64,000 nucleotides of DNA. Source: Noviluteimonas caseinilytica. Lineage in GTDB: Bacteria; Pseudomonadota; Gammaproteobacteria; Xanthomonadales; Xanthomonadaceae. This document shows, piece by piece, positions 1-9,874 of the stretch. The stretch lies in contig NZ_AP024545.1 of assembly GCF_018406605.1 (NCBI RefSeq), positions 3,162,001 through 3,226,000 on the forward strand, written 5' to 3'. The notes under the pieces are model-generated. The model searched no databases. It was not told where the DNA came from and worked only from the letters and a program-made list of their open reading frames with translations. The position numbers and the translations under genes were made by a program. Each line of letters opens with the position of its first letter. Position 1 is the first letter of the stretch.

Positions 1-142
1 TCGGATCGGTATTGCCCGCGCGCGACAGCACGGGCGTTTCGACTTCCAGCACGTTGCGCTTCGCGAAGAACGCACGCACCGCGGCGTTGAGTTGCGCCCG
101 CAGGCGCAGCGCATCGGGATGCCGCGCGGCAGAGGCGATCAT
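1..142 (-). CDS. epmA: EF-P beta-lysylation protein EpmA (GenX/PoxA), N-terminal fragment
   Basis: Only the first 47 or so codons are in the window. Reading the complement from an ATG at 142 gives an N-terminus containing FFAKRNVLEVETPVLSRAG, then NTDP. This is the start of the class II lysyl-tRNA-synthetase-like enzyme EpmA, which attaches (R)-beta-lysine to elongation factor P. Family members share the block R-FF-xRxVLEVETP. The start codon overlaps the ligA stop in an ATGA, so the two are translationally coupled. The catalytic part lies beyond the window edge, so activity cannot be judged. A true lysyl-tRNA synthetase is less likely, because the anticodon-binding domain that would precede this block is absent. 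Confidence 0.75.
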   Translation of the reverse strand, partial: MIASAARHPDALRLRAQLNAAVRAFFAKRNVLEVETPVLSRAGNTDP

Positions 143-2232
143 TTCGGGTCCGCGAGATACGCCAGCAGGCGCGCTTCGTCCCAGACGTCCACGCCGAGTT
201 CTTGCGCCTTCGCCAGCTTGCTGCCGGCCGCTTCGCCGGCAACGACGAAGCTGGTCTTCTTCGACACGCTGCCGGACACCTTGGCGCCCAGCGCTTCGAG
301 TTTCGCGCCCGCTTCGTCGCGCGACATCGCTTCCAGGCCACCGGTCAGCACCACCGTCTTGCCCGCGAGCGGACCATCGGCGCTGCGTTGCGGTGCGCCT
401 TCCGGCCAGTGCACGCCGTTCTTCTGCAAGGCCGCGATGACTTCGCGGTTGTGCGGCTGCGCGAAGAAATGCGCGATGCGCGCGGCGACGACCGGGCCGA
501 TGTCCGGCACCTGGCGCAAGGTCTCTTCGTCGGCGGCCATCAGCGGATCGAGCGCGCCGAAGTGCCGCGCCAGCGTGCGCGCCGTGCTTTCGCCCACGTC
601 GCGGATGCCGAGCGCGAACAACACGCGTTCGAGCGTGGTGGTGCGGCTGGCGTCGATCGCAGCGACGAGGTTCTCCGCCCACTTGGTGGCGACCTTGCCG
701 GCCTTCACCGTTTCGGGGACGGCGTCGGCGAGGGCGTCGGCCTGCTGCTTCATCTGCACGAACGCATCGACGTCCAGCGTGTACAGGTCCGCCACCGTCC
801 GCACCATGTCGAACTCGACCAGTGCCGTGATGAAGCGTTCACCCAGCCCGTCGATGTCCATCGCGCGACGCGAGGCGAAATGGAACAGCGCCTGCACGCG
901 CTGCGCCGGGCAGAACAGGCCGCCGGTGCAGCGTGCGACGACCTCGCCCTCTTCGCGCTCGACCGCCGAGCCGCACACGGGGCACGCGGTGGGCAGTTCG
1001 TAGGCGGCGTGTTTCGGATGTCCCTTCGCATCGACCGGGCGCTTGTCCTCGATCACGCGCACCACCTCCGGGATCACGTCGCCCGCGCGGCGGATGATCA
1101 CGGTGTCGCCCACGCGCACGTCGAGGCGCGCGATCTGGTCGGCGTTGTGCAGCGTCGCGCGCGTGACGGTCACGCCGCCCACCTGCACCGGCGCCATCAG
1201 CACCCACGGCGTCACCGCGCCCGTGCGGCCCACGTTGACTTCGATCGACTCGACCGTCGTCGCCTGTTCCTGCGCCGGGTACTTGTGCGCGATGGCCCAG
1301 CGCGGCGCGCGCGAGACGAAGCCCATCGCGCGTTGCTGGTCGTAGCGATCGAGCTTGTAGACCACGCCGTCGATGTCGTACGGCAGCGCGTTGCGCTTGT
1401 CGCCGATGCGGCGGTAATACGCCAGCAGGCCCGCGGCGCCGCGTGCGGTGTCGACTTCGGCGCTGACGGGCAATCCGAGTTCGCGCAACCACGCGAGCGT
1501 CTGCGAATGCGCGGGCGGCAGCGTCGCACCGTCCACTTCGCCGAGCGCGTAGGCGTAGAACGCCAGCGGTCGCTGCGCGGTGATGCGCGGATCGAGCTGG
1601 CGCAGCGAACCGGCTGCGCCGTTGCGCGGATTGGCCAGCGTCTTCTCGCCGTGTTCCAGCGCCCAGGCGTTGTACTTTTCGAAGGCGGCCTTGGGCATGA
1701 AGACTTCGCCGCGCACTTCCAGCACCGGCGGCGCCTTGCCGCGCAGCTTGAGCGGCACGCTGCGCACGGTGCGCAGGTTGGCGGTGACGTCTTCGCCCGT
1801 GGCACCGTCGCCGCGCGTGGCGCCGCGCACGAACACACCGTGTTCGTAGCGCAGGCTGATCGCCAGGCCATCGAGCTTGGGTTCGACGGAGAACGCGGGA
1901 TCGGCGTCGCCGGTTTCCTTGACGATGCGCGCGACGAATTCTTCGACCTCGCCGTCTTCGAACGCATTGGCGAGCGACAGCATCGGCACCGCGTGCTTCA
2001 CCTCGGCGAACTTGCCCGACGGCGCATTGCCCACGCGCGCGGTGGGCGAACTGGCATCGGCGAGTTCCGGGTGGTCCTGCTCCAGCGCTTCGAGTTCGCG
2101 CAGCAGCTTGTCGTAGTCGGCGTCCGTCAGCTGCGGATCGTCGAGGACGTAGTAGCGGTAGTTGGCGTCGTCGAGCAGGCGGCGCAGTTCGTCGACGCGG
2201 GTGGCGACGGGACCGGGGGCTTTGGTCGCCAC
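139..2232 (-). CDS. ligA: NAD-dependent DNA ligase LigA
   Basis: The 697-residue protein seals nicks in replication and repair using NAD+. It has the N-terminal Ia domain (YRYYVLDDPQLTDADYD, residues 26-42), then the adenylation domain with the AMP-accepting lysine in EPKLDG (Lys119). An OB fold, a four-cysteine zinc finger (CPVC ... C ... FCP, about 415-440), helix-hairpin-helix repeats and a C-terminal BRCT domain (about 610-690) follow. Length and domain order are those of full-length bacterial LigA. The start is GTG at 2232, 4 nt after the zipA stop, and no strong Shine-Dalgarno is visible, so translation probably depends on coupling. The stop overlaps the epmA start. Confidence 0.97.
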   Translation of the reverse strand: MATKAPGPVATRVDELRRLLDDANYRYYVLDDPQLTDADYDKLLRELEALEQDHPELADASSPTARVGNAPSGKFAEVKHAVPMLSLANAFEDGEVEEFVARIVKETGDADPAFSVEPKLDGLAISLRYEHGVFVRGATRGDGATGEDVTANLRTVRSVPLKLRGKAPPVLEVRGEVFMPKAAFEKYNAWALEHGEKTLANPRNGAAGSLRQLDPRITAQRPLAFYAYALGEVDGATLPPAHSQTLAWLRELGLPVSAEVDTARGAAGLLAYYRRIGDKRNALPYDIDGVVYKLDRYDQQRAMGFVSRAPRWAIAHKYPAQEQATTVESIEVNVGRTGAVTPWVLMAPVQVGGVTVTRATLHNADQIARLDVRVGDTVIIRRAGDVIPEVVRVIEDKRPVDAKGHPKHAAYELPTACPVCGSAVEREEGEVVARCTGGLFCPAQRVQALFHFASRRAMDIDGLGERFITALVEFDMVRTVADLYTLDVDAFVQMKQQADALADAVPETVKAGKVATKWAENLVAAIDASRTTTLERVLFALGIRDVGESTARTLARHFGALDPLMAADEETLRQVPDIGPVVAARIAHFFAQPHNREVIAALQKNGVHWPEGAPQRSADGPLAGKTVVLTGGLEAMSRDEAGAKLEALGAKVSGSVSKKTSFVVAGEAAGSKLAKAQELGVDVWDEARLLAYLADPK

Positions 2233-2236
2233 GGAT

Positions 2237-2953
2237 TTACCAGCGCGCGGGTTTGGTCAGCGGGGGCGCTTCGTGCTGGCGGTCGTACGCGCGCAGTTCG
2301 TCGCGGATGTGCGCGACGCGCTGGCGGCCGAGCGCGTTGCGCGATTCGTCGAGCACCACGCCGTCGAGCAGCTCGGCCATGCGCTGCGCGGTGGGCAGCA
2401 TCTTTTCCCAGGCATCCAGCGCGGTCATCGGCGCGGGCAGCGTGAGGAAGAACGCGATGGCGGGCGTTTCCAGTTCCTGGATGGTGGCCATGTCGAAGCT
2501 GCCCGGCTTCTTGATGCTGGCGACCGAGAACACGGGGCCGCGTTCCGGGTGGCCTTCGACCAGGCGATGGAAGATCTGCATGTGGCCGTAGGTGAGGCCG
2601 GCCTTCTCGGCGGCGACCACGATGTCGCTGCCGCGCAGCACGTTGCCCGCGCGCGCGGCGACGTACAGCGTGACGATCTTTTCGAACGAGGCGTCGTCGC
2701 GGCGGCCGAGGTCGTTGGACGGCGCATCGCTGGCCAGGTCGAACTCGGATTGCGTGGTGCCCTCGCCCGCGAGCTCCTGTTCCAGCTGCGCGCCGAGCGT
2801 GGGCTCGATGCGTTCGCCGGGTTCGGCGCGCGCGACCGGATCGGCGACGCGACGGCCCTGCCCCGGCTTGCGCGGGCGGCCGAAGAAATAGATCGCGGCG
2901 AGCAGCAGCACGCCCGCAATCGCAATGCCAACGCGCAGCACGGTCGAATCCAT
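2237..2953 (-). CDS. zipA: Cell division protein ZipA
   Basis: A 238-residue inner-membrane division protein that tethers FtsZ to the membrane. Residues 8-24 form one hydrophobic segment (GIAIAGVLLLAAIYFFG) followed by a basic stretch (RPRKPGQGRR), giving the N-out, C-in topology of ZipA. After a short acidic linker, residues of about 90-225 match the FtsZ-binding domain, including IVTLYVAARAGNVLRGSDI and GPVFSVASIKKPGSFD. The linker is short compared with the Pro/Gln-rich one of enterics. The gene lies between smc and ligA, an arrangement common in gammaproteobacteria. It starts 18 nt after the smc stop. Confidence 0.95.
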   Translation of the reverse strand: MDSTVLRVGIAIAGVLLLAAIYFFGRPRKPGQGRRVADPVARAEPGERIEPTLGAQLEQELAGEGTTQSEFDLASDAPSNDLGRRDDASFEKIVTLYVAARAGNVLRGSDIVVAAEKAGLTYGHMQIFHRLVEGHPERGPVFSVASIKKPGSFDMATIQELETPAIAFFLTLPAPMTALDAWEKMLPTAQRMAELLDGVVLDESRNALGRQRVAHIRDELRAYDRQHEAPPLTKPARW

Positions 2954-2971
2954 CGCTTCGCTCCTTCGTTC

Positions 2972-5900
2972 TTAAGCGGCGCCCGCCAGGCGCGCGGCTT
3001 CGGCGAGGTCGACGGAGACCAGGCGGCTCACGCCCGGTTCGCGCATCGTCACGCCCGACAGCTGCTGCGCGGCTTCCATCGTCGCCTTGTTGTGGGTCAC
3101 GAACAGGAACTGTACCTGCTCGCTCATCTCGCTGACCATCGCGGTGAAGCGCCCGACGTTGGCTTCGTCGAGCGGCGCGTCCACCTCGTCCAGCAGGCAG
3201 AACGGGGCCGGGTTGAGGCGGAAGATCGCGAACACCAGCGCCACCGCGGTCATCGCCTTCTCGCCGCCGGAGAGCAGCGAGATGTTCGACACGCGCTTGC
3301 CGGGCGGGCGCGCCATGATCGCCACGCCGGTGTCGAGCAGGTCTTCGCCGGTGAGTTCCAGGTACGCATGCCCGCCGCCGAACAGGCGCGGATACAGCTC
3401 CTGCACGCCGGAATTCACGCGGTCGAACGTGTCCTTGAAACGGCCGCGCGTTTCGCGGTCGATCTTGCGGATCGCGTCTTCCAGCGTGTCGAGCGCGGTG
3501 GTGAGGTCGGCGTCCTGCGCGTCGAGGTATTCCTTGCGCTGCGCGGCTTCGGCGTGTTCCTGGATCGCGGCGAGGTTGACCGGTTCCAGGCGGCGCAGCT
3601 TGGCGTCGAAATCGGTGACGGCCTTTTCCCACAGCGCCACGTCGGCGTCGGGGGTGAGCGTGGCGATCACCTCGTCGAGCACGAAGCCGGCTTCGATCAC
3701 GGCCGCCGACAACTGGTCGGCCTTGATCACCAGCGCCTGCTGGTCGAGCTTGCGCTGCGAGATCTTCTCGCGCTGCGAGATGGCCTGTTCGTCGCGCTGG
3801 TGGCGCGTCTGTTCGTAGCCGCGCAGTTCGCCGTCGATGCCTTCCAGCGTCGAGCGCGCTTCGGACAAGGCCTTTTCGGTGCGCACGCGTTCTTCGAGCG
3901 CGGACTGGCGTTCGGCTTCCAGCGCGCTGACCGGGGCGTCGCCGTCGGTGAGCTGCGAGGCGACTTCGCCGAGGCGCGATTCGAGCTGGCCGCGCTGGCC
4001 GCCCATGCGTTCCAGCGATTGCGCGAGCGCGACGATCTGCGCACGTTGCGATTCCACCGTGAGCGCGAGCGCATGCGCGGTGTCGCGCGATTCGCGGGCG
4101 GCGTTGCGGGCGGCGTCGCGGGCTTCGACGAACCGGCGGCGGTCGGCGTCGAGCGCCTGGCGGGCCTGTTCGAGTTCGGCCATGCGGCCGACGGCATCTT
4201 CCTGCTTGCCGCGCGCTTCGCGGGCCTGTTCGCGGCTGGCGTCGAGCGTGGCGACGAGTTGTTCGAGGTCGGCGTCGATGCGCGCGATGCGGGCCTTCGC
4301 CGATTCCAGCTTGCCCTGCTGGCTCTGCAACTGGCCGGCGAGTTCGGACACGCCGCGGTGCGCGAGGTACAACGCGCGCTGTGCGTCTTCGCGCTGCTGT
4401 TCGGCGGCGAGGGCCTGGTCGCGCAGGCGCGTGAGCGTGTCGTTGAGGACCTGCTCGCGCTGCTGCAGCGATTCGATCTCCGCGCGCAGCGCCTGGATTT
4501 CCTTCTCGCGCAGCAACGCGCCCTGCTTGGCCGCGCCGGAACGCACCACGCGCACCCAGCCGGCGCCGAGGCGTTCGCCCGCGCGCGTGATCACCGATTC
4601 GCCATCGCCCAGGCCCGGCAGCAAAGCGCGCGCTTCGGCGAGCGTATCGGCACCGTGCAACTTGGCGAGGATGCGGCGGATCGCGGCGGGGCCACGGACC
4701 TTCGCGGCGAGCGACGTCGGTGCGACGGTGAAGTCTTCGTTGGTCGGGTCGACCAGGGTCAATCGGCCTTCGCCGAGATCGCCGAGCGCATCGACCAGCG
4801 CTTCCGGCGCTTCGACCAGCACGCCTTCGATCAACTGGCCGAGCGCGCCTTCAACGGCGTTTTCCCAGCCCGATTCGACTTGCAGCGTTTCGCCCACGCG
4901 GGCGGCGCTGTCGAGGCCGCGCGCTTTCAGCCACGCGGTGGCGGCGCCCTGTTCCTGGCCGAGCGCGGCGTGCTGCAGCGCTTCGAGCGAGGACAGGCGA
5001 CCGCGCGAAGCCTGTGCGTTCTTGCGCACGTCGGCGATTTCGGTCTGCGCCGCGCGCTGCTGGTCCTGCAACGCGGTGACGCCGGCCTTGCGTTCTTCGA
5101 CCTGCGCGGTGAGGCCTTCGAGCGAGGCCTTCTGCGCGTCGTGCTGCGACTGCACGCCGGCGAAGGCTTCGGACAACGCGGACAGGTCCAGGCCCGTGCG
5201 CTCGGCCGTGAGCTGTTCGCGGCGGCGATCGGCGTCGAGCGTCTGGCGGTCGAGGTGTTCGATGCGCGTGCGTTCGACGTCGCCGGCGCGCGCGGCTTCG
5301 GACGACGCCTTGGTGTGCGCGTCCCAGCGCTGCTGCCAGTCGGCCAGCGCGGCTTCGGCATCGCGCAGGGCGTCCTGGCGCGTGGTGTCGTCGGTGCGCA
5401 GGCGCTCGAGTTCGGGTTCGGCGGTGGCGATGGCGTCGCGCAGCGAGGCCAGGCGCGCTTCGTCGCCGCTGATGTGCGAGCCCAGTTCGGCCAGCGCGGT
5501 CTGTGCTTCGTCGCGCGCCTTGTGCAGGCGCTGCGCCATTTCGCGCTGGTGCGCGATCTGCTGTTCGATGCGGGCCAGCGTGCCGCCCACCTGGTAGACC
5601 TGCGCCTGCGCCTTGTTCAGCGCTTCGCTCGCTTCTTCGCGGCGGACGCGGTCGGTCTCGATGTTCTTCTCGGCCTCACGCTGCTCGGCGATCAGCTGCT
5701 GCAGGCGGGTTTCCTCGTGGTCCAGCTTTTCCTTCAGCGACTGCACGCGCGCGTCGAGGCCGCGGTATTCCAGCGCCTTCCACTCGGCGTCCTTGATGCG
5801 GCGCTCGGCCTGGATCGACTGGTACTGCTCGGCCTGGCGCGCCTGGCGGCGCAGGTGTTCGAGCTGCTTGCCGACTTCTTCGCGCAGGTCGTTGAGGCGG

Positions 5901-6475
5901 TCGAGGTTTTCGCGCGTGTGGCGGATGCGCGTTTCGGTTTCCTTGCGGCGTTCCTTGTACTTGGAGATGCCGGCGGCTTCCTCCAGGTACACGCGCAGGT
6001 CTTCGGGACGCGCTTCGATGATCTGGCTGATCATCCCCTGCTCGATGATCGAGTAGCTGCGCGGGCCGAGGCCGGTGCCGAGGAAGAGGTCCGTAATGTC
6101 GCGGCGGCGGCACTTGGTCCCGTTGAGCGAATAGGTGCTCACGCCGTCGCGGCTGACGGTGCGCTTGACCGAGATTTCGTTGAACGCGGCGTACTCGCCG
6201 GTGATCGTGTGGTCGCTGTTGTCGAAGATCAGCTCCACCGTGGCCTGCGACACGGGCTTGCGCGCGCTGCTGCCGGAGAAGATCACGTCGGTGAGCGAAT
6301 CACCGCGCAAGCGGCTCGCGGAGCTTTCGCCCATGACCCAGCGCACGGCGTCGATGATGTTCGACTTGCCGCACCCGTTCGGGCCCACCACGCCGGTCAT
6401 GTTGGTCGGCAGGTGGAGCGTGGTCGGATCGACGAAGGATTTGAAACCGGAGAGCTTGATCGTGGACAGGCGCAT
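2972..6475 (-). CDS. smc: Chromosome segregation SMC ATPase
   Basis: A 1167-residue condensin ATPase. Walker A is GPNGCGKS (residues 31-38). Two long Glu/Gln/Arg-rich coiled coils flank a hinge at roughly 505-640. The C-terminal head has the signature LLSGGEKAM (about 1067) and Walker B CLLDEVDAPLD (about 1093). I chose the ATG at 6475 (MRLSTIKLSGFKSF), because this is the conserved SMC N-terminus; the open frame extends 42 codons upstream without similarity. Its kleisin partners scpA and scpB are in the same window near 22.4-24.1 kb. A TATACT element upstream (6605-6610, complement) may be its -10 box. Confidence 0.97.
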   Translation of the reverse strand: MRLSTIKLSGFKSFVDPTTLHLPTNMTGVVGPNGCGKSNIIDAVRWVMGESSASRLRGDSLTDVIFSGSSARKPVSQATVELIFDNSDHTITGEYAAFNEISVKRTVSRDGVSTYSLNGTKCRRRDITDLFLGTGLGPRSYSIIEQGMISQIIEARPEDLRVYLEEAAGISKYKERRKETETRIRHTRENLDRLNDLREEVGKQLEHLRRQARQAEQYQSIQAERRIKDAEWKALEYRGLDARVQSLKEKLDHEETRLQQLIAEQREAEKNIETDRVRREEASEALNKAQAQVYQVGGTLARIEQQIAHQREMAQRLHKARDEAQTALAELGSHISGDEARLASLRDAIATAEPELERLRTDDTTRQDALRDAEAALADWQQRWDAHTKASSEAARAGDVERTRIEHLDRQTLDADRRREQLTAERTGLDLSALSEAFAGVQSQHDAQKASLEGLTAQVEERKAGVTALQDQQRAAQTEIADVRKNAQASRGRLSSLEALQHAALGQEQGAATAWLKARGLDSAARVGETLQVESGWENAVEGALGQLIEGVLVEAPEALVDALGDLGEGRLTLVDPTNEDFTVAPTSLAAKVRGPAAIRRILAKLHGADTLAEARALLPGLGDGESVITRAGERLGAGWVRVVRSGAAKQGALLREKEIQALRAEIESLQQREQVLNDTLTRLRDQALAAEQQREDAQRALYLAHRGVSELAGQLQSQQGKLESAKARIARIDADLEQLVATLDASREQAREARGKQEDAVGRMAELEQARQALDADRRRFVEARDAARNAARESRDTAHALALTVESQRAQIVALAQSLERMGGQRGQLESRLGEVASQLTDGDAPVSALEAERQSALEERVRTEKALSEARSTLEGIDGELRGYEQTRHQRDEQAISQREKISQRKLDQQALVIKADQLSAAVIEAGFVLDEVIATLTPDADVALWEKAVTDFDAKLRRLEPVNLAAIQEHAEAAQRKEYLDAQDADLTTALDTLEDAIRKIDRETRGRFKDTFDRVNSGVQELYPRLFGGGHAYLELTGEDLLDTGVAIMARPPGKRVSNISLLSGGEKAMTAVALVFAIFRLNPAPFCLLDEVDAPLDEANVGRFTAMVSEMSEQVQFLFVTHNKATMEAAQQLSGVTMREPGVSRLVSVDLAEAARLAGAA

Positions 6476-6604
6476 GCGACGGTCGTTCGGCCCCTGCGAT
6501 GCGGCCGGGGCTCGCAACGCGTGTATGAGAAATTGGCTTTGAAATCGCCGACAAGTCGTTGATTCGACAAGCGACGGTCGGCAAGGTGAAAGCCACCGCA
6601 CGCG

Positions 6605-6610
6605 AGTATA
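6605..6610 (-). promoter_or_regulatory. Possible -10 element upstream of smc
   Basis: The complement reads TATACT, 130 nt before the smc start codon. No convincing -35 hexamer sits 16-18 nt upstream. The call is therefore tentative. Confidence 0.3.
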
Positions 6611-6620
6611 GACAACTCGT

Positions 6621-6637
6621 CTTCGCCATAGGCGAAG
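6621..6637 (-). terminator. Perfect 7-bp hairpin after the ABC ATPase gene
   Basis: CTTCGCC-ATA-GGCGAAG forms a perfect 7-bp stem with a 3-nt loop, directly after the stop of the upstream minus-strand gene. There is no T-tract, so this may be a pause or processing site rather than a true intrinsic terminator. Confidence 0.4.
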
Positions 6638-7801
<1,164 letters not shown>

Positions 7802-7859
7802 CCGCGTCCTTCTGGTGTGCGTCGCTGTGCATTGGACGCGACGTGGGGCTATCCTGCCA

Positions 7860-7873
7860 TGTAACCGTTTACA
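7860..7873. promoter_or_regulatory. LacI-family operator between ABC ATPase and GH1 genes
   Basis: TGTAACCGTTTACA is a near-perfect 14-bp palindrome around a central CG, the hallmark of LacI-family operators. It lies in the 100-bp gap between the divergent ATPase and beta-glucosidase genes, 29 nt before the GH1 start, so one bound repressor could control both. A matching site precedes the lacI-type gene at 21513. Confidence 0.75.
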
Positions 7874-7901
7874 CGACCATGCCGGCAGGAGGCCGTCCAC
7901 G

Positions 7902-9272
7902 ATGCCCACGTCGCAATCGCCTTTCGTGTTCCCCGAGGGCTTCCTCTGGGGCGCCGCCACCGCCGCGCACCAGATCGAGGGCTCCCCGCTCGCCGACGGC
8001 GCCGGTCCCAGCATCTGGACGCGCTTCGCGCACACGCCGGGGATGACCGTCAACGGCGACACCGGCGACGTGGCCTGCGACCACTACCACCGCTGGAAAT
8101 CCGACGTGGCGCTGATGAAGTCGCTGGGCCTGAAGGCCTACCGCTTCAGCGTGTCGTGGTCGCGCATCCTGCCCGAGGGCACGGGGCGCGTGAACCAGGC
8201 CGGCGTGGATTTCTATTCGCGCCTGGTCGACGAACTGCTGGCCAACGACATCGAGCCGCTGCTCACGCTGTACCACTGGGACCTGCCGGCGGCGCTGGAC
8301 GACCGCGGCGGCTGGTTGAACCGCGACATCGCCGACTGGTTCGCCGAATACGGCAGCGTGCTGTATCGCGCGCTCGACGGGCGGGTGAAGAAGTGGGTCA
8401 CCCTCAACGAACCGTGGGTCGTCACCGACGGCGGTTACCTGCATGGCGCGCTCGCGCCGGGCCACAAGAGCAAGTACGAGACGCCGATCGCCACGCACAA
8501 CCTGATGCGCGCGCATGGCGCGGCGGTGAAGGCGTACCGCGAGATCGGCAAGCACGAGATCGGGCTGGTGGTGAACATCGAGCCGAAGTATCCGGCCAGC
8601 GATTCGCCGGAAGACGCGGCGGCGGTGAAGCGGGCGCATGCGTACATGAACGAGCAGTACCTGGATGCGGCGTTGCTGGGCCGCTATCCGCCGGAACTGA
8701 AGAACGAGATCTTCGGCGATGCGTGGCCGGAGTGGGCCGATGCGGATTACGCGCTCATCAAGCAGAAGCTGGATTTCATCGGCATCAATTACTACACGCG
8801 CAGCGTGACGCAGGCCAACGACAGTTATCCGCTGAAGGCGGGCGCGGTGCGGCAGCCGTTGGGCACTTATACGGAGACCGGCTGGGAGGTGTTTCCGCAG
8901 GGGCTGATCGATTTGCTGGTGTGGTCGAAGGATCGCTACGGCAACGTTCCGACGTACATCACGGAGAACGGGGCGGCGTTCTTCGATCCGCCGGTCGCCG
9001 AGGGTGGACGCATCCGGGATCCGTTGCGGATGGATTACCTGCAGAAGCATCTGAAGGCGATCCGGTCTGCGATCGACCAGGGGTGCGATATCCGGGGGTA
9101 CATGGTGTGGTCGTTGCTCGACAACCTGGAGTGGTCGCTGGGGTATTCGAAGCGCTTCGGGATCGTGCATGTGAACTACGGGACGCAGGAGCGGACGCCC
9201 AAGGACAGTGCGAAGTACTACTCGCGCGTGATTGCGACGCATGGGGAGAGCCTGGGCGACGCGTTGCCTTGA
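7902..9272 (+). CDS. GH1 beta-glucosidase
   Basis: A 456-residue family 1 glycoside hydrolase that releases glucose from beta-glucosides. The family N-terminus FLWGAATAAHQIEG is at 14-27. The acid/base Glu170 is in TLNEPW and the nucleophile Glu355 in YITENG. HWDLP (125-129) and the C-terminal MVWSLLDNLEWSLGYSKRFG block are present. There is no signal peptide, so it acts in the cytosol on sugars imported by the neighbouring ABC system. The ATG at 7902 has an AGGAGG Shine-Dalgarno 9 nt upstream, and the translation before it is not conserved. A LacI-type operator lies just upstream, so the gene is probably repressed without inducer. The exact linkage specificity cannot be read from sequence. 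Confidence 0.95.
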   Translation: MPTSQSPFVFPEGFLWGAATAAHQIEGSPLADGAGPSIWTRFAHTPGMTVNGDTGDVACDHYHRWKSDVALMKSLGLKAYRFSVSWSRILPEGTGRVNQAGVDFYSRLVDELLANDIEPLLTLYHWDLPAALDDRGGWLNRDIADWFAEYGSVLYRALDGRVKKWVTLNEPWVVTDGGYLHGALAPGHKSKYETPIATHNLMRAHGAAVKAYREIGKHEIGLVVNIEPKYPASDSPEDAAAVKRAHAYMNEQYLDAALLGRYPPELKNEIFGDAWPEWADADYALIKQKLDFIGINYYTRSVTQANDSYPLKAGAVRQPLGTYTETGWEVFPQGLIDLLVWSKDRYGNVPTYITENGAAFFDPPVAEGGRIRDPLRMDYLQKHLKAIRSAIDQGCDIRGYMVWSLLDNLEWSLGYSKRFGIVHVNYGTQERTPKDSAKYYSRVIATHGESLGDALP

Positions 9273-9313
9273 GGTTTTCGTCGCTGCGGAAGCAGGGATC
9301 CTGCTTTTGCTGT

Positions 9314-9871
9314 CATCCCCGCGAACGCGGGGATCCATGGGTCGCTGCAGAAGCCCGCTCGGGGTGAAGACCGCGTCGCCCGAACCCGCGGCGTGGTAAG
9401 AATTTCTCGCCGACGTGGCGGCGAAAATTCTCACCCCACCACGGGCTGGGGCATCACCATTCGAGCCTTTTCGATCAAGGGGCCGACCTTTTCCCAGGTT
9501 CGCTGGCGTGCGTGGTAACGCACGCGCAACCCAATCAATTCTTTCGCGACGAGCAAGAGCCCTTGAAGGAACGCGGGGGCGGCGGCCAGGAAACCCTCAA
9601 TTTTTTTGCCGCGAAGCGGTCGCAGCTTTTGATTGCCGCGAAAGAAGTGATTGGGGTGTGCGTGCGTTACACGCACGCCTGCGACCTCATGCAAAGGTCG
9701 GCGCCTTGATCGAAATCGCGCGAAAGGTGATGCCCCAACCTGTGGTGGTGTGAGAATTTTCGCCGCCACGTCGGCGAGAAATTCTTACACCGCCGCGGGT
9801 TCGGGCGACGCGCAACTGCACCTCAAGCGGGCGTTTGCAAAGAAGCCCATGGATCCCTGCTTTCGCAGGCT
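9314..9871. repeat. Large imperfect inverted repeat with nested hairpins
   Basis: Two roughly 250-bp arms, about 9320-9585 and 9600-9865, are imperfect reverse complements around an axis near 9592. Shared blocks include GATCCATGGG, GCGTCGCCCGAACCCGCGGC, GAATTTCTCGCCGACGTGGC, GGGGCATCACC, TTTCGATCAAGG and CAATCA-TTCTTTCGCG. Each arm also holds its own hairpins: GCGTGCGT-loop-ACGCACGC (9506-9525 and 9660-9678) and GAATTT...AAATTC (9400-9430). The outer left edge carries CCCCGCGAACGCGGGG. It fills the convergent space between the GH1 gene and the large glycosidase-like gene, ending 4 bp from the latter's stop. No transposase is present. Short frames on both strands encode similar peptides only because the arms are inverted copies; I do not call them genes. 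Confidence 0.85.
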
Positions 9872-9874
9872 GCG

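Noticed and set aside
2162..6562. 1466-codon open frame on the plus strand across smc and zipA
   Set aside because: It is the antisense shadow of smc in high-GC DNA; the translation is Arg/Ala/Phe-rich without domains, while smc on the other strand is unmistakable.
9415..9769. Two 112-codon frames on opposite strands with similar protein sequence
   Set aside because: The similarity results from the inverted repeat; neither has a Shine-Dalgarno or known domain, so I list the repeat only.
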